Shown: one piece after another, positions 1 to 7,045 of the stretch
How the letters are laid out: each line of letters begins with the position of its first letter
How positions within the stretch are numbered: position 1 is the stretch's first letter
NCBI GenBank assembly: GCA_022702085.1
Contig: JAKONF010000197.1
Span: 1-10,786, forward strand
Direction: 5' to 3'
Length of the DNA: 10,786 nucleotides
DNA from: Rickettsiaceae bacterium
GTDB taxonomy: Bacteria > Pseudomonadota > Alphaproteobacteria > Rickettsiales > Rickettsiaceae
Notes under the pieces: generated by a model
The model's database searches: none
Told to the model about the DNA's origin: nothing
The model's input: the letters and a program-made list of their open reading frames with translations, nothing else
Made by a program: the position numbers and the translations under genes

Positions 1-29
1 AGCAAAAAAGACAAGAGAAGCTTGGCATT

Positions 30-326
30 ATGCAGATTAAATTTGAACAATTAAGTAAGCATTTTCATGACAAGATGATCAGCTTAGAAAATTCATCCAA
101 TGAATTCAAGCTGAAGCTTGACAAATCGTTAGCAGATGCACATCAATCGCTTAAAAATTTACGGGAATATCTATATAATTCATATCAAATAAAAGAAGAT
201 TTATCTGAAGAATGTTTATCAGAAAAATGGCTTAAAATTGCCGCTTCAAAGCTAAGATATACTGAAAAAAGGCTAAGCAAGTTTTATAAAGATTTAGATA
301 AAATAGCAAATAGTGCTTTTGCCTAA
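30..326 (+). CDS. Hypothetical small helical, charged protein (possibly the C-terminal part of a longer gene)
   Basis: I do not recognise this 98-residue product. It is rich in Lys, Glu, Leu and Ser, has no membrane segment or signal peptide, and reads as helix throughout, with heptad-like spacing of Leu/Ile in residues 15-50 and 75-95, so a coiled coil or helical bundle is likely. The ATG at 30 has a purine-rich GAAG at 17-20, 9 nt upstream, which could serve as a ribosome binding site. The same frame stays open to the left edge (nine more codons without a stop), so the visible ORF could instead be the 3' end of a longer gene. It ends 4 nt from the stop of the convergent minus-strand gene. 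Function is unknown, and no neighbour explains it. Confidence 0.5.
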   Translation: MQIKFEQLSKHFHDKMISLENSSNEFKLKLDKSLADAHQSLKNLREYLYNSYQIKEDLSEECLSEKWLKIAASKLRYTEKRLSKFYKDLDKIANSAFA

Positions 327-330
327 AAGT

Positions 331-774
331 TTAAACAACGCTATCATCATGGTGACAAGGGTTGGCGATTAATTCACTATTATCCTTCTTACTATTTTTA
401 CTTAGCATTTCCAATAATTCTCGTTCAGGAGGTGGAGATACCAAAGGACTATTAAGAATTAAATTAGGTTGCGGTAAATAGTCAACTTTTTTCTTGCATG
501 TATAGCAAAGAGATACACATCCTACAATTAATCCTATAAAAGCGATAAATAGCATAAGATCATTTGAGATCATCATATTAATTTTGAAGGTGTCATCATC
601 TATCTTTCCTTTAACCTCTATAGGGAGATTAATTTCACTGATATTAATATTTGGTACAATACCAGTTAAGTTATTAATTGGGTTATTAGGTAATATACTT
701 GGTAAGCTGGAAATAACATTAGTTACATTACTAACAATACTTTCAGTTAGATTAAATAATTTGGCCATATGCAT
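331..774 (-). CDS. Hypothetical single-span membrane protein
   Basis: This 147-residue product belongs to no family I recognise. Residues 1-70 are polar and rich in Asn, Ile, Ser and Pro, with no signal peptide. One hydrophobic helix follows at about residues 73-91 (core LMLFIAFIGLIVGCVSL). Immediately after it comes a Cys/Lys cluster (CYTCKKK), then a tail of about 50 residues that is proline-rich (SPPPERE) and ends in HHDDSVV. The positive-inside rule suggests the N-terminal part is outside and the tail cytoplasmic. Possible starts are TTG at 777, ATG at 774 and ATG at 768; a GGA lies 9 nt before the 768 ATG, so 768 is also reasonable. A good sigma70-type promoter lies just upstream at 794-822. 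The gene is divergent from metG and convergent with the ORF at 30-326. It is read as real because of its length, single clean membrane segment and promoter. Confidence 0.6.
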   Translation of the reverse strand: MHMAKLFNLTESIVSNVTNVISSLPSILPNNPINNLTGIVPNINISEINLPIEVKGKIDDDTFKINMMISNDLMLFIAFIGLIVGCVSLCYTCKKKVDYLPQPNLILNSPLVSPPPERELLEMLSKNSKKDNSELIANPCHHDDSVV

Positions 775-793
775 CAATCCAATTTAGAATTAT

Positions 794-822
794 ATTATAT
801 ATAATATGATCTACTTCGTTAA
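794..822 (-). promoter_or_regulatory. Candidate sigma70 promoter for the 331-774 gene
   Basis: Read on the minus strand there is a -35 box TTAACG (817-822, 4 of 6 to consensus), a 17-nt spacer and a perfect -10 box TATAAT (794-799). Transcription would begin near 787, leaving a leader of about 13-20 nt. The region is very AT-rich, so chance matches are common, but exact spacing plus a perfect -10 makes this the best promoter candidate in the gap. Confidence 0.5.
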
Positions 823-825
823 TTA

Positions 826-855
826 TTGATTAAAACTTTTATAACTCATTATATA
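826..855 (+). promoter_or_regulatory. Possible metG promoter
   Basis: TTGATT (826-831), an 18-nt spacer and TATATA (850-855), giving a leader of about 70 nt before metG. Each box matches 4 of 6 consensus positions. In sequence this AT-rich the call is weak; its -35 box sits 3 bp from the opposed -35 box of the minus-strand promoter. Confidence 0.27.
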
Positions 856-931
856 AATAAATTAATTAATAGATTTTCAGATAACAATTTATAAGTTATA
901 TTATTTAACAATTTATCATTTAATTTAAGTT

Positions 932-2473
932 ATGAGTAACAATAACTATTATATTACTACGCCTATATATTATGTTAATGACGTGCCTCATATAGGAACA
1001 GCTTATACAACTTTGGCTTGTGATGTTATTGCAAGATTCAAAAGGCTTTCAGGACAAAATGTGCTATTTCTAACTGGTACTGATGAACATGGACAGAAGG
1101 TAGAAAAATCAGCTCTTAAAGCTAGCCTAGATCCACAACAATTTGTTGATCAAAATTCAGTATTTTTTAGAAAATTAGTGGAGAAGATGAATTGCTCACC
1201 AGATGACTTTATCCGCACTTCTGAGGCGCGTCACAAAATTGCTGCTACCAAATTTTGGCAAGAACTTGAGAAAAATGGAGAAATATATCTAGGAAAATAT
1301 TGTGGCTGGTATTCAGTTAGAGATGAAGCTTTTTACGCTGAATCAGAACTTTCTGCTGATAGACTTGCTCCTACTGGAGCTCCCGTTGAATGGTTAGAAG
1401 AACCTAGTTACTTTTTTGCTCTGTCCAAATGGCAAGATAAATTGCTTGAATATTACGAAGCACATCCAGATTTTATCTATCCTTTGAGTCGGCGCAATGA
1501 AGTCATTAACTTTGTTAAAGGTGGCCTGCATGATTTGTCTATCTCAAGAACAAGTTTTGGCTGGGGAATAAAAATTCCTGGTGCAGAAGACCATGTTATG
1601 TATGTTTGGCTTGATGCTTTGACTAACTACATCTCAGCTCTAGGTTACCCAGAGCAAACTGATAAAATGGCACAGTTTTGGCCGGCTGATGTTCATATAG
1701 TAGGTAAAGATATCCTAAGATTCCATGCCATTTATTGGCCAGCTTTTTTGATGGCAGCAAAACTACCATTACCAAAATGTATTATGGCCCATGGCTGGTG
1801 GACTAATGAAGGGCAAAAAATCTCAAAATCAGTAGGTAATGTAATTGATCCATTCAAATTAGTCGATGAATTTGGCGTTGATCAAGTGCGTTATTTTTTA
1901 ATGCGTGAAATGGTATTTGGTAGTGATGGTAATTACGCTAGAGAAAATCTAATTAACCGCATAAATAGCGAACTTGCCAACAAAATTGGCAATCTAGTGC
2001 AACGCACTGTTTCTTTTGCTTGTAGCTATAATCAAAGTAAAATTCCTGAGATTAAAGATCAATCAATTGAATTAATTTATGAATCTACTGTTTTTCAAAA
2101 TATTGCTAAAATTGTTAAAGACAATACTTCATTGATAGATGAATATAACATTAATGGCGTACTCAATAATATTATGTGGATAGTTGAAGAAAGCAATAAC
2201 TATATAGAACAGCAAGCTCCTTGGAAATTACGTAAAACTGATCCAGATCAAATGCTAGTGGCTATTTACACTTTGCTAGAAATGATTCGTTATATAGCTA
2301 TTCTTCTACAACCATTTACTCCAGAAGCGGCAACGAAAATTTTGGATATTTTAGGAGTAAGCTTAGAGAAGCGTGACTTTAGTTTTTTGACTAAACAACA
2401 TGCTCTTAAACCGGGCAGTGAGTTACAAAATCCTATCCCTATCTTTCCAAGAATAGAGCAAAGAATAATATGA
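932..2473 (+). CDS. metG: Methionyl-tRNA synthetase
   Basis: Class I aminoacyl-tRNA synthetase that charges tRNA-Met with methionine using ATP, in the cytoplasm. The Rossmann catalytic domain starts at once with YYITTPIYYVND and the HIGH-type signature PHIGT (residues 19-23). TGTDEHGQK follows near residue 50 and the KMSKS-type loop is KISKS (296-300), followed by VGNVIDP. The connective region contains YSVRDEAFYAE but no CxxC pairs, so this is the form lacking zinc knots. The C-terminal third is the helical anticodon-binding domain (QQAPWKL near residue 430). At 513 residues it is normal for the short bacterial form without the C-terminal dimerisation domain. The last signature residue is Thr instead of His. 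No clear Shine-Dalgarno precedes the ATG. The stop codon overlaps the tatD start by 4 nt, so the two are probably co-transcribed. Confidence 0.97.
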   Translation: MSNNNYYITTPIYYVNDVPHIGTAYTTLACDVIARFKRLSGQNVLFLTGTDEHGQKVEKSALKASLDPQQFVDQNSVFFRKLVEKMNCSPDDFIRTSEARHKIAATKFWQELEKNGEIYLGKYCGWYSVRDEAFYAESELSADRLAPTGAPVEWLEEPSYFFALSKWQDKLLEYYEAHPDFIYPLSRRNEVINFVKGGLHDLSISRTSFGWGIKIPGAEDHVMYVWLDALTNYISALGYPEQTDKMAQFWPADVHIVGKDILRFHAIYWPAFLMAAKLPLPKCIMAHGWWTNEGQKISKSVGNVIDPFKLVDEFGVDQVRYFLMREMVFGSDGNYARENLINRINSELANKIGNLVQRTVSFACSYNQSKIPEIKDQSIELIYESTVFQNIAKIVKDNTSLIDEYNINGVLNNIMWIVEESNNYIEQQAPWKLRKTDPDQMLVAIYTLLEMIRYIAILLQPFTPEAATKILDILGVSLEKRDFSFLTKQHALKPGSELQNPIPIFPRIEQRII

Positions 2474-3249
2474 TGTTTGTTGATAGTCATTGTCATTTGG
2501 ATTTATTATCAGAAGAGCATACTCTAGAGGATATAATTAATCGCGCTAAAGAAGCAAATGTTCAATATTTGCAAACCATATGTACGAAATTATCGAATTT
2601 GCCTAAGCTCTTGCAAATTGCTGAGCATTTTGAGAATGTTTATGCATCTGTTGGTTTACATCCAGATGAAGCCAATAGCGCTGAAGAAGTCACTTTTCAG
2701 CAGTTAGTTAAACTAGCTGAGCATCCTAAGATAATTGGCCTTGGTGAAACTGGTTTAGATTATTATCATGCAGGTTATGATAAATCAAAACAAAAATTAG
2801 CTTTTAGGCAGCATATAATTGCTAGCCAGATTACCAATCTACCAGTTATAGTTCATACTAGAGATGCTGAAGAAGATACAGCTGAAATGATTATATGCTC
2901 AATGAAAGAACAACAATTTAGAGGCTTGATTCATTGCTTTACTGCTTCTAAAGATTTTGCCAGGCAAATGCTCGATCAAGGCTTTTATATTTCAATTTCA
3001 GGGATTGTGACTTTTAAAAATGCTGTTGATTTACAAGAAATAGTGCGTTATCTACCGCTAGAGCAAATGTTAATTGAAACAGACGCGCCGTATCTTGCTC
3101 CTGTGCCAATGCGCGGAAAGCAAAATGAACCAGCATTTGTCAAGTACGTTGCCGAATATATAGCTGAGATCAAAAACGTATCCTTAGAAAGAGTAGCAGA
3201 TCAAACCAGTGATAATTTTTTTAAATTATTTGTTAAATGTGAAAAATAA
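2470..3249 (+). CDS. tatD: TatD-family metal-dependent DNase
   Basis: Member of the TatD/YcfH amidohydrolase-like family: a TIM-barrel metalloenzyme with 3'-5' exonuclease activity on DNA or RNA in characterised relatives. The metal site is complete: DSHCHLD near the N terminus (His7, His9), GLGETGLDYY with Glu93, PVIVHTRD with His129, GLIHCFT with His155 and LIETDAPYLAP with Asp205. At 259 residues it has the normal family length. The ATG at 2470 overlaps the metG stop (ATGA), and a second ATG follows directly at 2473, so the exact start is uncertain by one codon. The metG-tatD pairing is common in bacteria. The precise cellular role (DNA repair, DNA breakdown or RNA quality control) cannot be told from sequence. 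Confidence 0.93.
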   Translation: MMFVDSHCHLDLLSEEHTLEDIINRAKEANVQYLQTICTKLSNLPKLLQIAEHFENVYASVGLHPDEANSAEEVTFQQLVKLAEHPKIIGLGETGLDYYHAGYDKSKQKLAFRQHIIASQITNLPVIVHTRDAEEDTAEMIICSMKEQQFRGLIHCFTASKDFARQMLDQGFYISISGIVTFKNAVDLQEIVRYLPLEQMLIETDAPYLAPVPMRGKQNEPAFVKYVAEYIAEIKNVSLERVADQTSDNFFKLFVKCEK

Positions 3250-3301
3250 AAAAATGTTATAGTTTTTCAACTAAATTTAATATATTTTAATCAATGTTAT
3301 A

Positions 3302-3331
3302 TTTTCAAGTAAATTAATTATAGCGGATAAT
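3302..3331 (+). promoter_or_regulatory. Possible promoter for the map operon
   Basis: TTTTCA (3302-3307, 4 of 6), an 18-nt spacer and GATAAT (3326-3331, 5 of 6). Transcription would start about at the map ATG, implying a very short leader or leaderless mRNA, consistent with the absence of a clear Shine-Dalgarno there. Weak evidence in an AT-rich 89-bp gap. Confidence 0.25.
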
Positions 3332-3338
3332 ATTAAGT

Positions 3339-4124
3339 ATGACTATCACCATACATAAAACAGAAGATTTTATTTCTATGAAAAAGAGCGGTCAGCTAGC
3401 TGCTCAAGTTTTAGATTTTATAACAAGCTATGTAAAATCTGGAGTAACTACAAATACTTTAAATGATCTATGCCATAATTTTATTATAGAAAATGGTGCA
3501 GTACCTGCACCATTAAATTATCGAGGTTATCCTAAGTCAATCTGCACCTCTATTAATCACGTAATTTGCCATGGTATTCCCAATGACAAACCGTTGAAGG
3601 ATGGTGATATCATCAATATAGATGTCACAGTTATTCTCGATGGCTGGTATGGCGATACTAGTAGAATGTACTATGTTGGTGAAGTAGGCATCAAACAAAA
3701 GAGATTAACTCAAGTCACCTACGAAGCGATGATGCTTGCTATTGAAATGATTAAACCTGGCGTTAGATTAGGCGATTTAGGTAATGCTATGCAAAAACAT
3801 GCAGAGAAGTATAACTATTCAGTAGTAAGAGATTATACTGGTCATGGTATAGGTAGAATTTTTCATGGCGAACCTACGGTACTTAATTATGGCAGGCCAG
3901 GAACCGGTGAGATTCTAGAAGAAGGAATGTTTTTCACTGTTGAGCCAATGATCAATGCCGGTAAGCCTGATACTTTACTGAGTAAATTAGATGATTGGAC
4001 TGTAACAACTAGAGATAAATCATTATCTGCACAATTTGAACATACAGTTGGCGTTACAAAAGACGGCGTTGAAATTTTTACTTTATCACCCAAAAATTAT
4101 CTATTTCCACCCTATGAAAAGTAA
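3339..4124 (+). CDS. map: Methionine aminopeptidase, type I
   Basis: Removes the initiator methionine from nascent proteins at the ribosome exit, after deformylation. The pita-bread (M24A) fold is complete. His78 (HVICHGIP) is the substrate-side histidine, and the two-metal site is Asp95 (INIDVT), Asp106 (YGDTSR), His169 (TGHGIG), Glu202 (TVEPMI) and Glu234 (QFEHTVGV). At 261 residues it has the length of the short bacterial type I enzyme, with no N-terminal extension. It is the first gene of a chain of four; its last 11 nt overlap the radC start, suggesting translational coupling. The product is essential in most bacteria, and nothing here looks degraded. Confidence 0.97.
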   Translation: MTITIHKTEDFISMKKSGQLAAQVLDFITSYVKSGVTTNTLNDLCHNFIIENGAVPAPLNYRGYPKSICTSINHVICHGIPNDKPLKDGDIINIDVTVILDGWYGDTSRMYYVGEVGIKQKRLTQVTYEAMMLAIEMIKPGVRLGDLGNAMQKHAEKYNYSVVRDYTGHGIGRIFHGEPTVLNYGRPGTGEILEEGMFFTVEPMINAGKPDTLLSKLDDWTVTTRDKSLSAQFEHTVGVTKDGVEIFTLSPKNYLFPPYEK

Positions 4125-4818
4125 AAAAGCTATCATAGAAGATCAACCCCATTATGTAGGGCATCGCCAACGTTTAAAAAAAAGCTTCTTGAATACCAAA
4201 ACTCCAGAGCAGTTTAAAGATTATGAGCTTTTGGAATTATTGTTATTTTATTCGATTCCAAGAAAAGACGTTAAACCGCTAGCTAAAAATTTGATAAAAA
4301 ATTTCGGTGATTTAAATAATTTAATTTATGTTGATAAAGATAAATTTTCGAGCATCGAAGGTATTAATGACAATACTGTAACTTGCTTTTTAATTCTCAG
4401 AGAATTTATATCTCGTACTTTGAAAAATAAGATCATTAACAAAAATATTTTAAGTTGCTGGAGTTCTGTATTGGATTACTTAAAATCTACAATGGGTAGT
4501 TTAAAAATTGAACAGATTAGAGTTTTATTTTTAAATAAAAAAAATATTTTAATTGCTGATGAAGTTTTATGTAATGGCACCATCGACCAAGCACCAGCTT
4601 ACCCTCGGGAAATAGTAAAGCGTGCATTATTCCATGAAGCTGGGGCTATAATACTTGTCCATAATCATCCAAGTGGTAGCGTTAAACCTTCAAAAAGTGA
4701 TTTAGATATAACAAATAAAATCGTTGACACTTGCCGTGGTGTTAATATTTCTGTACATGATCATATTATTATTTCTAATAATGATTATTACAGCTTTAAG
4801 ACAAATATGCTTTTATGA
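4114..4818 (+). CDS. radC: RadC-family protein with JAB/MPN domain
   Basis: RadC/YeeS-family protein of 234 residues. The N-terminal part (about 35-90) carries the family's helix-hairpin-helix region (DYELLELLLFYSIPRKDVK, then the EGIND turn). The C-terminal half is a JAB1/MPN (JAMM-like) domain with NGTIDQAPAYPREIVKRAL and the metal motif HNHPSG at 183-188, followed by SKSD (Asp196). All expected metal ligands of the H-x-H-P...S-x-x-D motif are present. Despite the name, a role in recombinational repair has not held up for the E. coli protein, and the biochemical function is uncertain. The frame is open further upstream, but the ATG at 4114 is chosen because it overlaps map by only 11 nt and gives the family's usual length. 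The stop overlaps the next start as ATGA. Confidence 0.92.
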   Translation: MKSKKAIIEDQPHYVGHRQRLKKSFLNTKTPEQFKDYELLELLLFYSIPRKDVKPLAKNLIKNFGDLNNLIYVDKDKFSSIEGINDNTVTCFLILREFISRTLKNKIINKNILSCWSSVLDYLKSTMGSLKIEQIRVLFLNKKNILIADEVLCNGTIDQAPAYPREIVKRALFHEAGAIILVHNHPSGSVKPSKSDLDITNKIVDTCRGVNISVHDHIIISNNDYYSFKTNMLL

Positions 4819-5819
4819 ACTTACTTGGTGAATTAATTATTTCTTTTATTTTCTCTTTAGTCAGTTCAATAATAGGTACAAAAGTACTAATAACTGTGCT
4901 AGCAAATTTTAAGATAATTGATGTGCCGGGTAATAGGCGAGCTCACCTTAAGATAACCCCAAGAGGGGGTGGTATTGCTTTGGTACTGATATTTATTTTC
5001 ATGATGATTAGTTGGCAATGTATTGCTTCTGTAAGTATTTCACATTTAAAATTATTTATATTAACTTTCTCTTTAATTGCCCTAGTATCTCTCATTGATG
5101 ATCTAAAAACCATTAATATTGGCGCAAGATTTATTGTTCATCTAGCTTCTGCATCATTTGCCTTGTGGTTGTATCTAATACCCAATCCTTTATTCCACAA
5201 CTTTTTGCCAAGCCTTGTAGATTATGTTCTGGCAGCCATCTCCTTTACCGCTTTTTTGAATATTTATAACTTTATGGATGGTATTGATGGAATTACCCCT
5301 AGTCAGTCGATTCATTTATCTATAACTATGTTATTGATTTGTTTCTTTAGCAAAGAATCAATCATTTATATAAATTTAATCCAGATTGTAACAACAATCA
5401 TACTAGGTTGGGCTGTAGGATTTTTGTTTTTTAATTGGCAGCCAGCTAGCATATTCATCGGTGATGTTGGTAGTATCAGTTTGGGTTTTTTACTGGGTAT
5501 TTGTGCTATACTAATTGCTGCATCTGGTCCTAAACATTTCGTTGCCAGCTTTATTATGTGCCTTTATTATATCAGTGATGGGGGATTAACTATTTTAATT
5601 AGATTATTTAAGCGTGAAAAAATCTGGCAACCTCATCTACAACATTTTTTTCAAAAAGCAGTTAAGAAAGGTATGAGCCATAAACAAGTGGTCACTCGCA
5701 TTATAATTTGCAATATTTTTTTGATGGTATTGTCTTTAAATTCTTTACGTTTTTGCAGCATATCTTTTATATTAGCAATTTTAACGGTAACTATAACTTT
5801 ATATAATTTTGTTAAATGA
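4815..5819 (+). CDS. WecA/MraY-family polyprenyl-phosphate sugar-1-phosphate transferase
   Basis: Integral membrane enzyme of glycosyltransferase family 4. It transfers a sugar 1-phosphate from a UDP-sugar to undecaprenyl phosphate at the cytoplasmic face, the first step of an envelope polysaccharide such as O-antigen. The hydropathy pattern suggests about ten membrane helices. Family motifs in order: PGNRRAH (38-44) and PRGGG (49-53), the LIDD aspartate pair (95-96), NFMDGIDG (152-159), IFIGDVGS (213-220), and a late cytoplasmic loop with PHLQHFFQ (273-280) ending SHKQV. That loop corresponds to the HLHHR-type histidine motif of WecA/TagO relatives, here HLQH. At 334 residues it is of normal length. 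Lack of MraY-specific motifs and absence of mur genes nearby favour a WecA-like role. The sugar cannot be read from sequence, so I give no symbol. It overlaps both neighbours by 4 nt. Confidence 0.88.
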   Translation: MNLLGELIISFIFSLVSSIIGTKVLITVLANFKIIDVPGNRRAHLKITPRGGGIALVLIFIFMMISWQCIASVSISHLKLFILTFSLIALVSLIDDLKTINIGARFIVHLASASFALWLYLIPNPLFHNFLPSLVDYVLAAISFTAFLNIYNFMDGIDGITPSQSIHLSITMLLICFFSKESIIYINLIQIVTTIILGWAVGFLFFNWQPASIFIGDVGSISLGFLLGICAILIAASGPKHFVASFIMCLYYISDGGLTILIRLFKREKIWQPHLQHFFQKAVKKGMSHKQVVTRIIICNIFLMVLSLNSLRFCSISFILAILTVTITLYNFVK

Positions 5820-6124
5820 AACCGATAGCACAAGATATACATATTTTGATCAAGAAGCTGTTTAATAAACATCATCCTTTTCTAGCTGAAATACTCATTA
5901 ACTGGAGTAAAATTGTTGGTAGTAGATTTAGCTCCGTAACTAGTCCAGTTAAGATAACGCGTTCAAAAGATAAAGGCAAAGATATTAATATCTTACTGAT
6001 TTACGTTGAAAATTCTAGTATTTCAGTAGAATTTGTTTTTCAGCAAGAGATAATCATTGAAAGAATTGCAGTATATTTAGGCTCCAGAATAATTGATAAA
6101 ATTAAAATAGTGATCAGAAATTGA
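5816..6124 (+). CDS. DUF721 / DciA-like protein
   Basis: A 102-residue protein that fits the DUF721 (DciA) family: an N-terminal helix, then INWSKIVGSRFSSVTSPVKI (Trp near 30 followed by a VG turn and the S-P-V/x-K-I strand), then a strand segment INILLIYVENSSISVEF, and a C-terminal helix with YLGSRIIDKIKIVIRN. DciA is the predicted ancestral loader or operator of the replicative DnaB helicase in bacteria lacking DnaC/DnaI, so a role at replication initiation is plausible; that is family knowledge, not shown here. It is shorter than many members but has all parts of the core domain. The start overlaps the preceding stop (ATGA), with no separate ribosome binding site, so translation is probably coupled. 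It ends the operon, followed by 123 bp without a gene. Confidence 0.72.
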   Translation: MKPIAQDIHILIKKLFNKHHPFLAEILINWSKIVGSRFSSVTSPVKITRSKDKGKDINILLIYVENSSISVEFVFQQEIIIERIAVYLGSRIIDKIKIVIRN

Positions 6125-6182
6125 TGATAAGAGATATTTTGAGACTAATTACAAAAAAATATATGCTTATTAGCCAATAACA

Positions 6183-6211
6183 TTGTAATACCTGCTTTTT
6201 TATTTTAAAAT
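6183..6211 (+). promoter_or_regulatory. Candidate promoter of the dsbA-like / F0 operon
   Basis: TTGTAA (6183-6188, 4 of 6), an exact 17-nt spacer and TAAAAT (6206-6211, 5 of 6). Transcription would start near 6218, about 30 nt before the ATG at 6248. Position and spacing make it the likely start of the transcript that carries the ATP synthase F0 genes. Confidence 0.5.
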
Positions 6212-6247
6212 CGCCTATAAATTTAAGATAATATCAAGATTATAAAA

Positions 6248-7045
6248 ATGCCCTTAATTTCAAAATTATTAATTTTATTAATTAGTACTGTTACTATCAC
6301 TCTTACTTCATGTGGCGATAAAGCTGATATGTCAACGCCTGCACAAAGTTCGATAGATGAGTACAATGCTAAGCTTGAAGAATGCGCTGAACAAAAAGAA
6401 GAGCAAAATAATAATCCAAATAACAACCAAGATAAAGAATCACAAACAAAGAAAGCTTTTACCATAAATAAAGCATCACTCTCACCTTTCGATATTAGGG
6501 ATCAAGATATAGTGCAAGGGGACAAAAATGCCAAAGTAACAGTAATTGAATATTTTTCGCCAACTTGTCCACACTGCGCTTATTATCATAAAAATACTTT
6601 TCCACTACTCAAACAACAATATATTGACAGCGGCAAAATAACTTATATTACTCGCGAATTTATTGGCAACAAACAGGATTTAGACGCAGCTATTTTGGCT
6701 AGATGTTCAAAAGACAATGAGAGTATTCTGAAATTCATCAATGTAATTTTGAGCCAACAAGATTCTTGGGCAGCAAACAATAAATACCGAGAAATTCTTA
6801 CCAATATTGGGCAGCTAGGCGGAACTTCACCAGAAAAATATGCTAGCTGTTTGAATGATGATCAACTAACCACATTTTTAATAAGTAATACTCAATTAGT
6901 TGCTAAGCTACCTAAATTTGTCGGAACACCAGCATTTTTCATTAATGGTAATTATTTTACTAATCCTTATACCACAGAGGCATTATCTAAATCGATTGAC
7001 GAAGCCCTGAAAAATTCATCCAACCCTACCGAAAATGACAAATAA
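6248..7045 (+). CDS. DsbA-family thiol-disulfide oxidoreductase, predicted lipoprotein
   Basis: Predicted periplasmic, membrane-anchored disulfide oxidoreductase. Residues 1-21 are a lipoprotein signal peptide (Lys6, a hydrophobic run, lipobox LTSC with Cys22 as the lipidated residue). A low-complexity linker rich in Glu, Gln and Asn follows (about 44-69). The thioredoxin-like domain begins near residue 85 and has the active site CPHC (107-110), the same dipeptide as E. coli DsbA, preceded by EYFSPT, and the cis-proline loop GTPAFFING (Pro228). Two further cysteines (Cys153, Cys201) lie in the helical insertion and could form a structural disulfide. The CPHC motif suggests an oxidising role in folding secreted proteins, though isomerase function is possible. 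Rickettsia genomes have a similar predicted oxidoreductase. The gene overlaps atpI by 11 nt, so it appears to lead the F0 operon. Confidence 0.88.
   Translation: MPLISKLLILLISTVTITLTSCGDKADMSTPAQSSIDEYNAKLEECAEQKEEQNNNPNNNQDKESQTKKAFTINKASLSPFDIRDQDIVQGDKNAKVTVIEYFSPTCPHCAYYHKNTFPLLKQQYIDSGKITYITREFIGNKQDLDAAILARCSKDNESILKFINVILSQQDSWAANNKYREILTNIGQLGGTSPEKYASCLNDDQLTTFLISNTQLVAKLPKFVGTPAFFINGNYFTNPYTTEALSKSIDEALKNSSNPTENDK

Noticed and set aside
584..787. Hydrophobic 67-codon ORF on the + strand
   Set aside because: It is antisense to the longer minus-strand gene at 331-774, which has a promoter and a coherent membrane-protein layout; the hydrophobicity follows from reading AT-rich DNA in this frame.
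3240..3269. TGAAAAA/TTTTTCA inverted repeat after tatD as a terminator
   Set aside because: Only 7 bp, almost all A-T, with a 16-nt loop; the T-run is in the stem itself. It is likely chance in this composition.
4036..4113. N-terminal extension of radC by 26 codons inside map
   Set aside because: It would overlap map by 89 nt and add residues that do not resemble RadC; the ATG at 4114 gives normal length and an 11-nt overlap.
6163..6182. TTATT/AATAA hairpin between the DUF721 gene and the DsbA-like gene
   Set aside because: A 5-bp A-T stem without a following T-tract is too weak to call a terminator.
6223..6465. Minus-strand ORF of 80 codons opposite the start of the DsbA-like gene
   Set aside because: It is the mirror of a well-supported lipoprotein gene; its Ser/Phe/Cys-rich composition is what the antisense of the Glu/Asn-rich linker produces.
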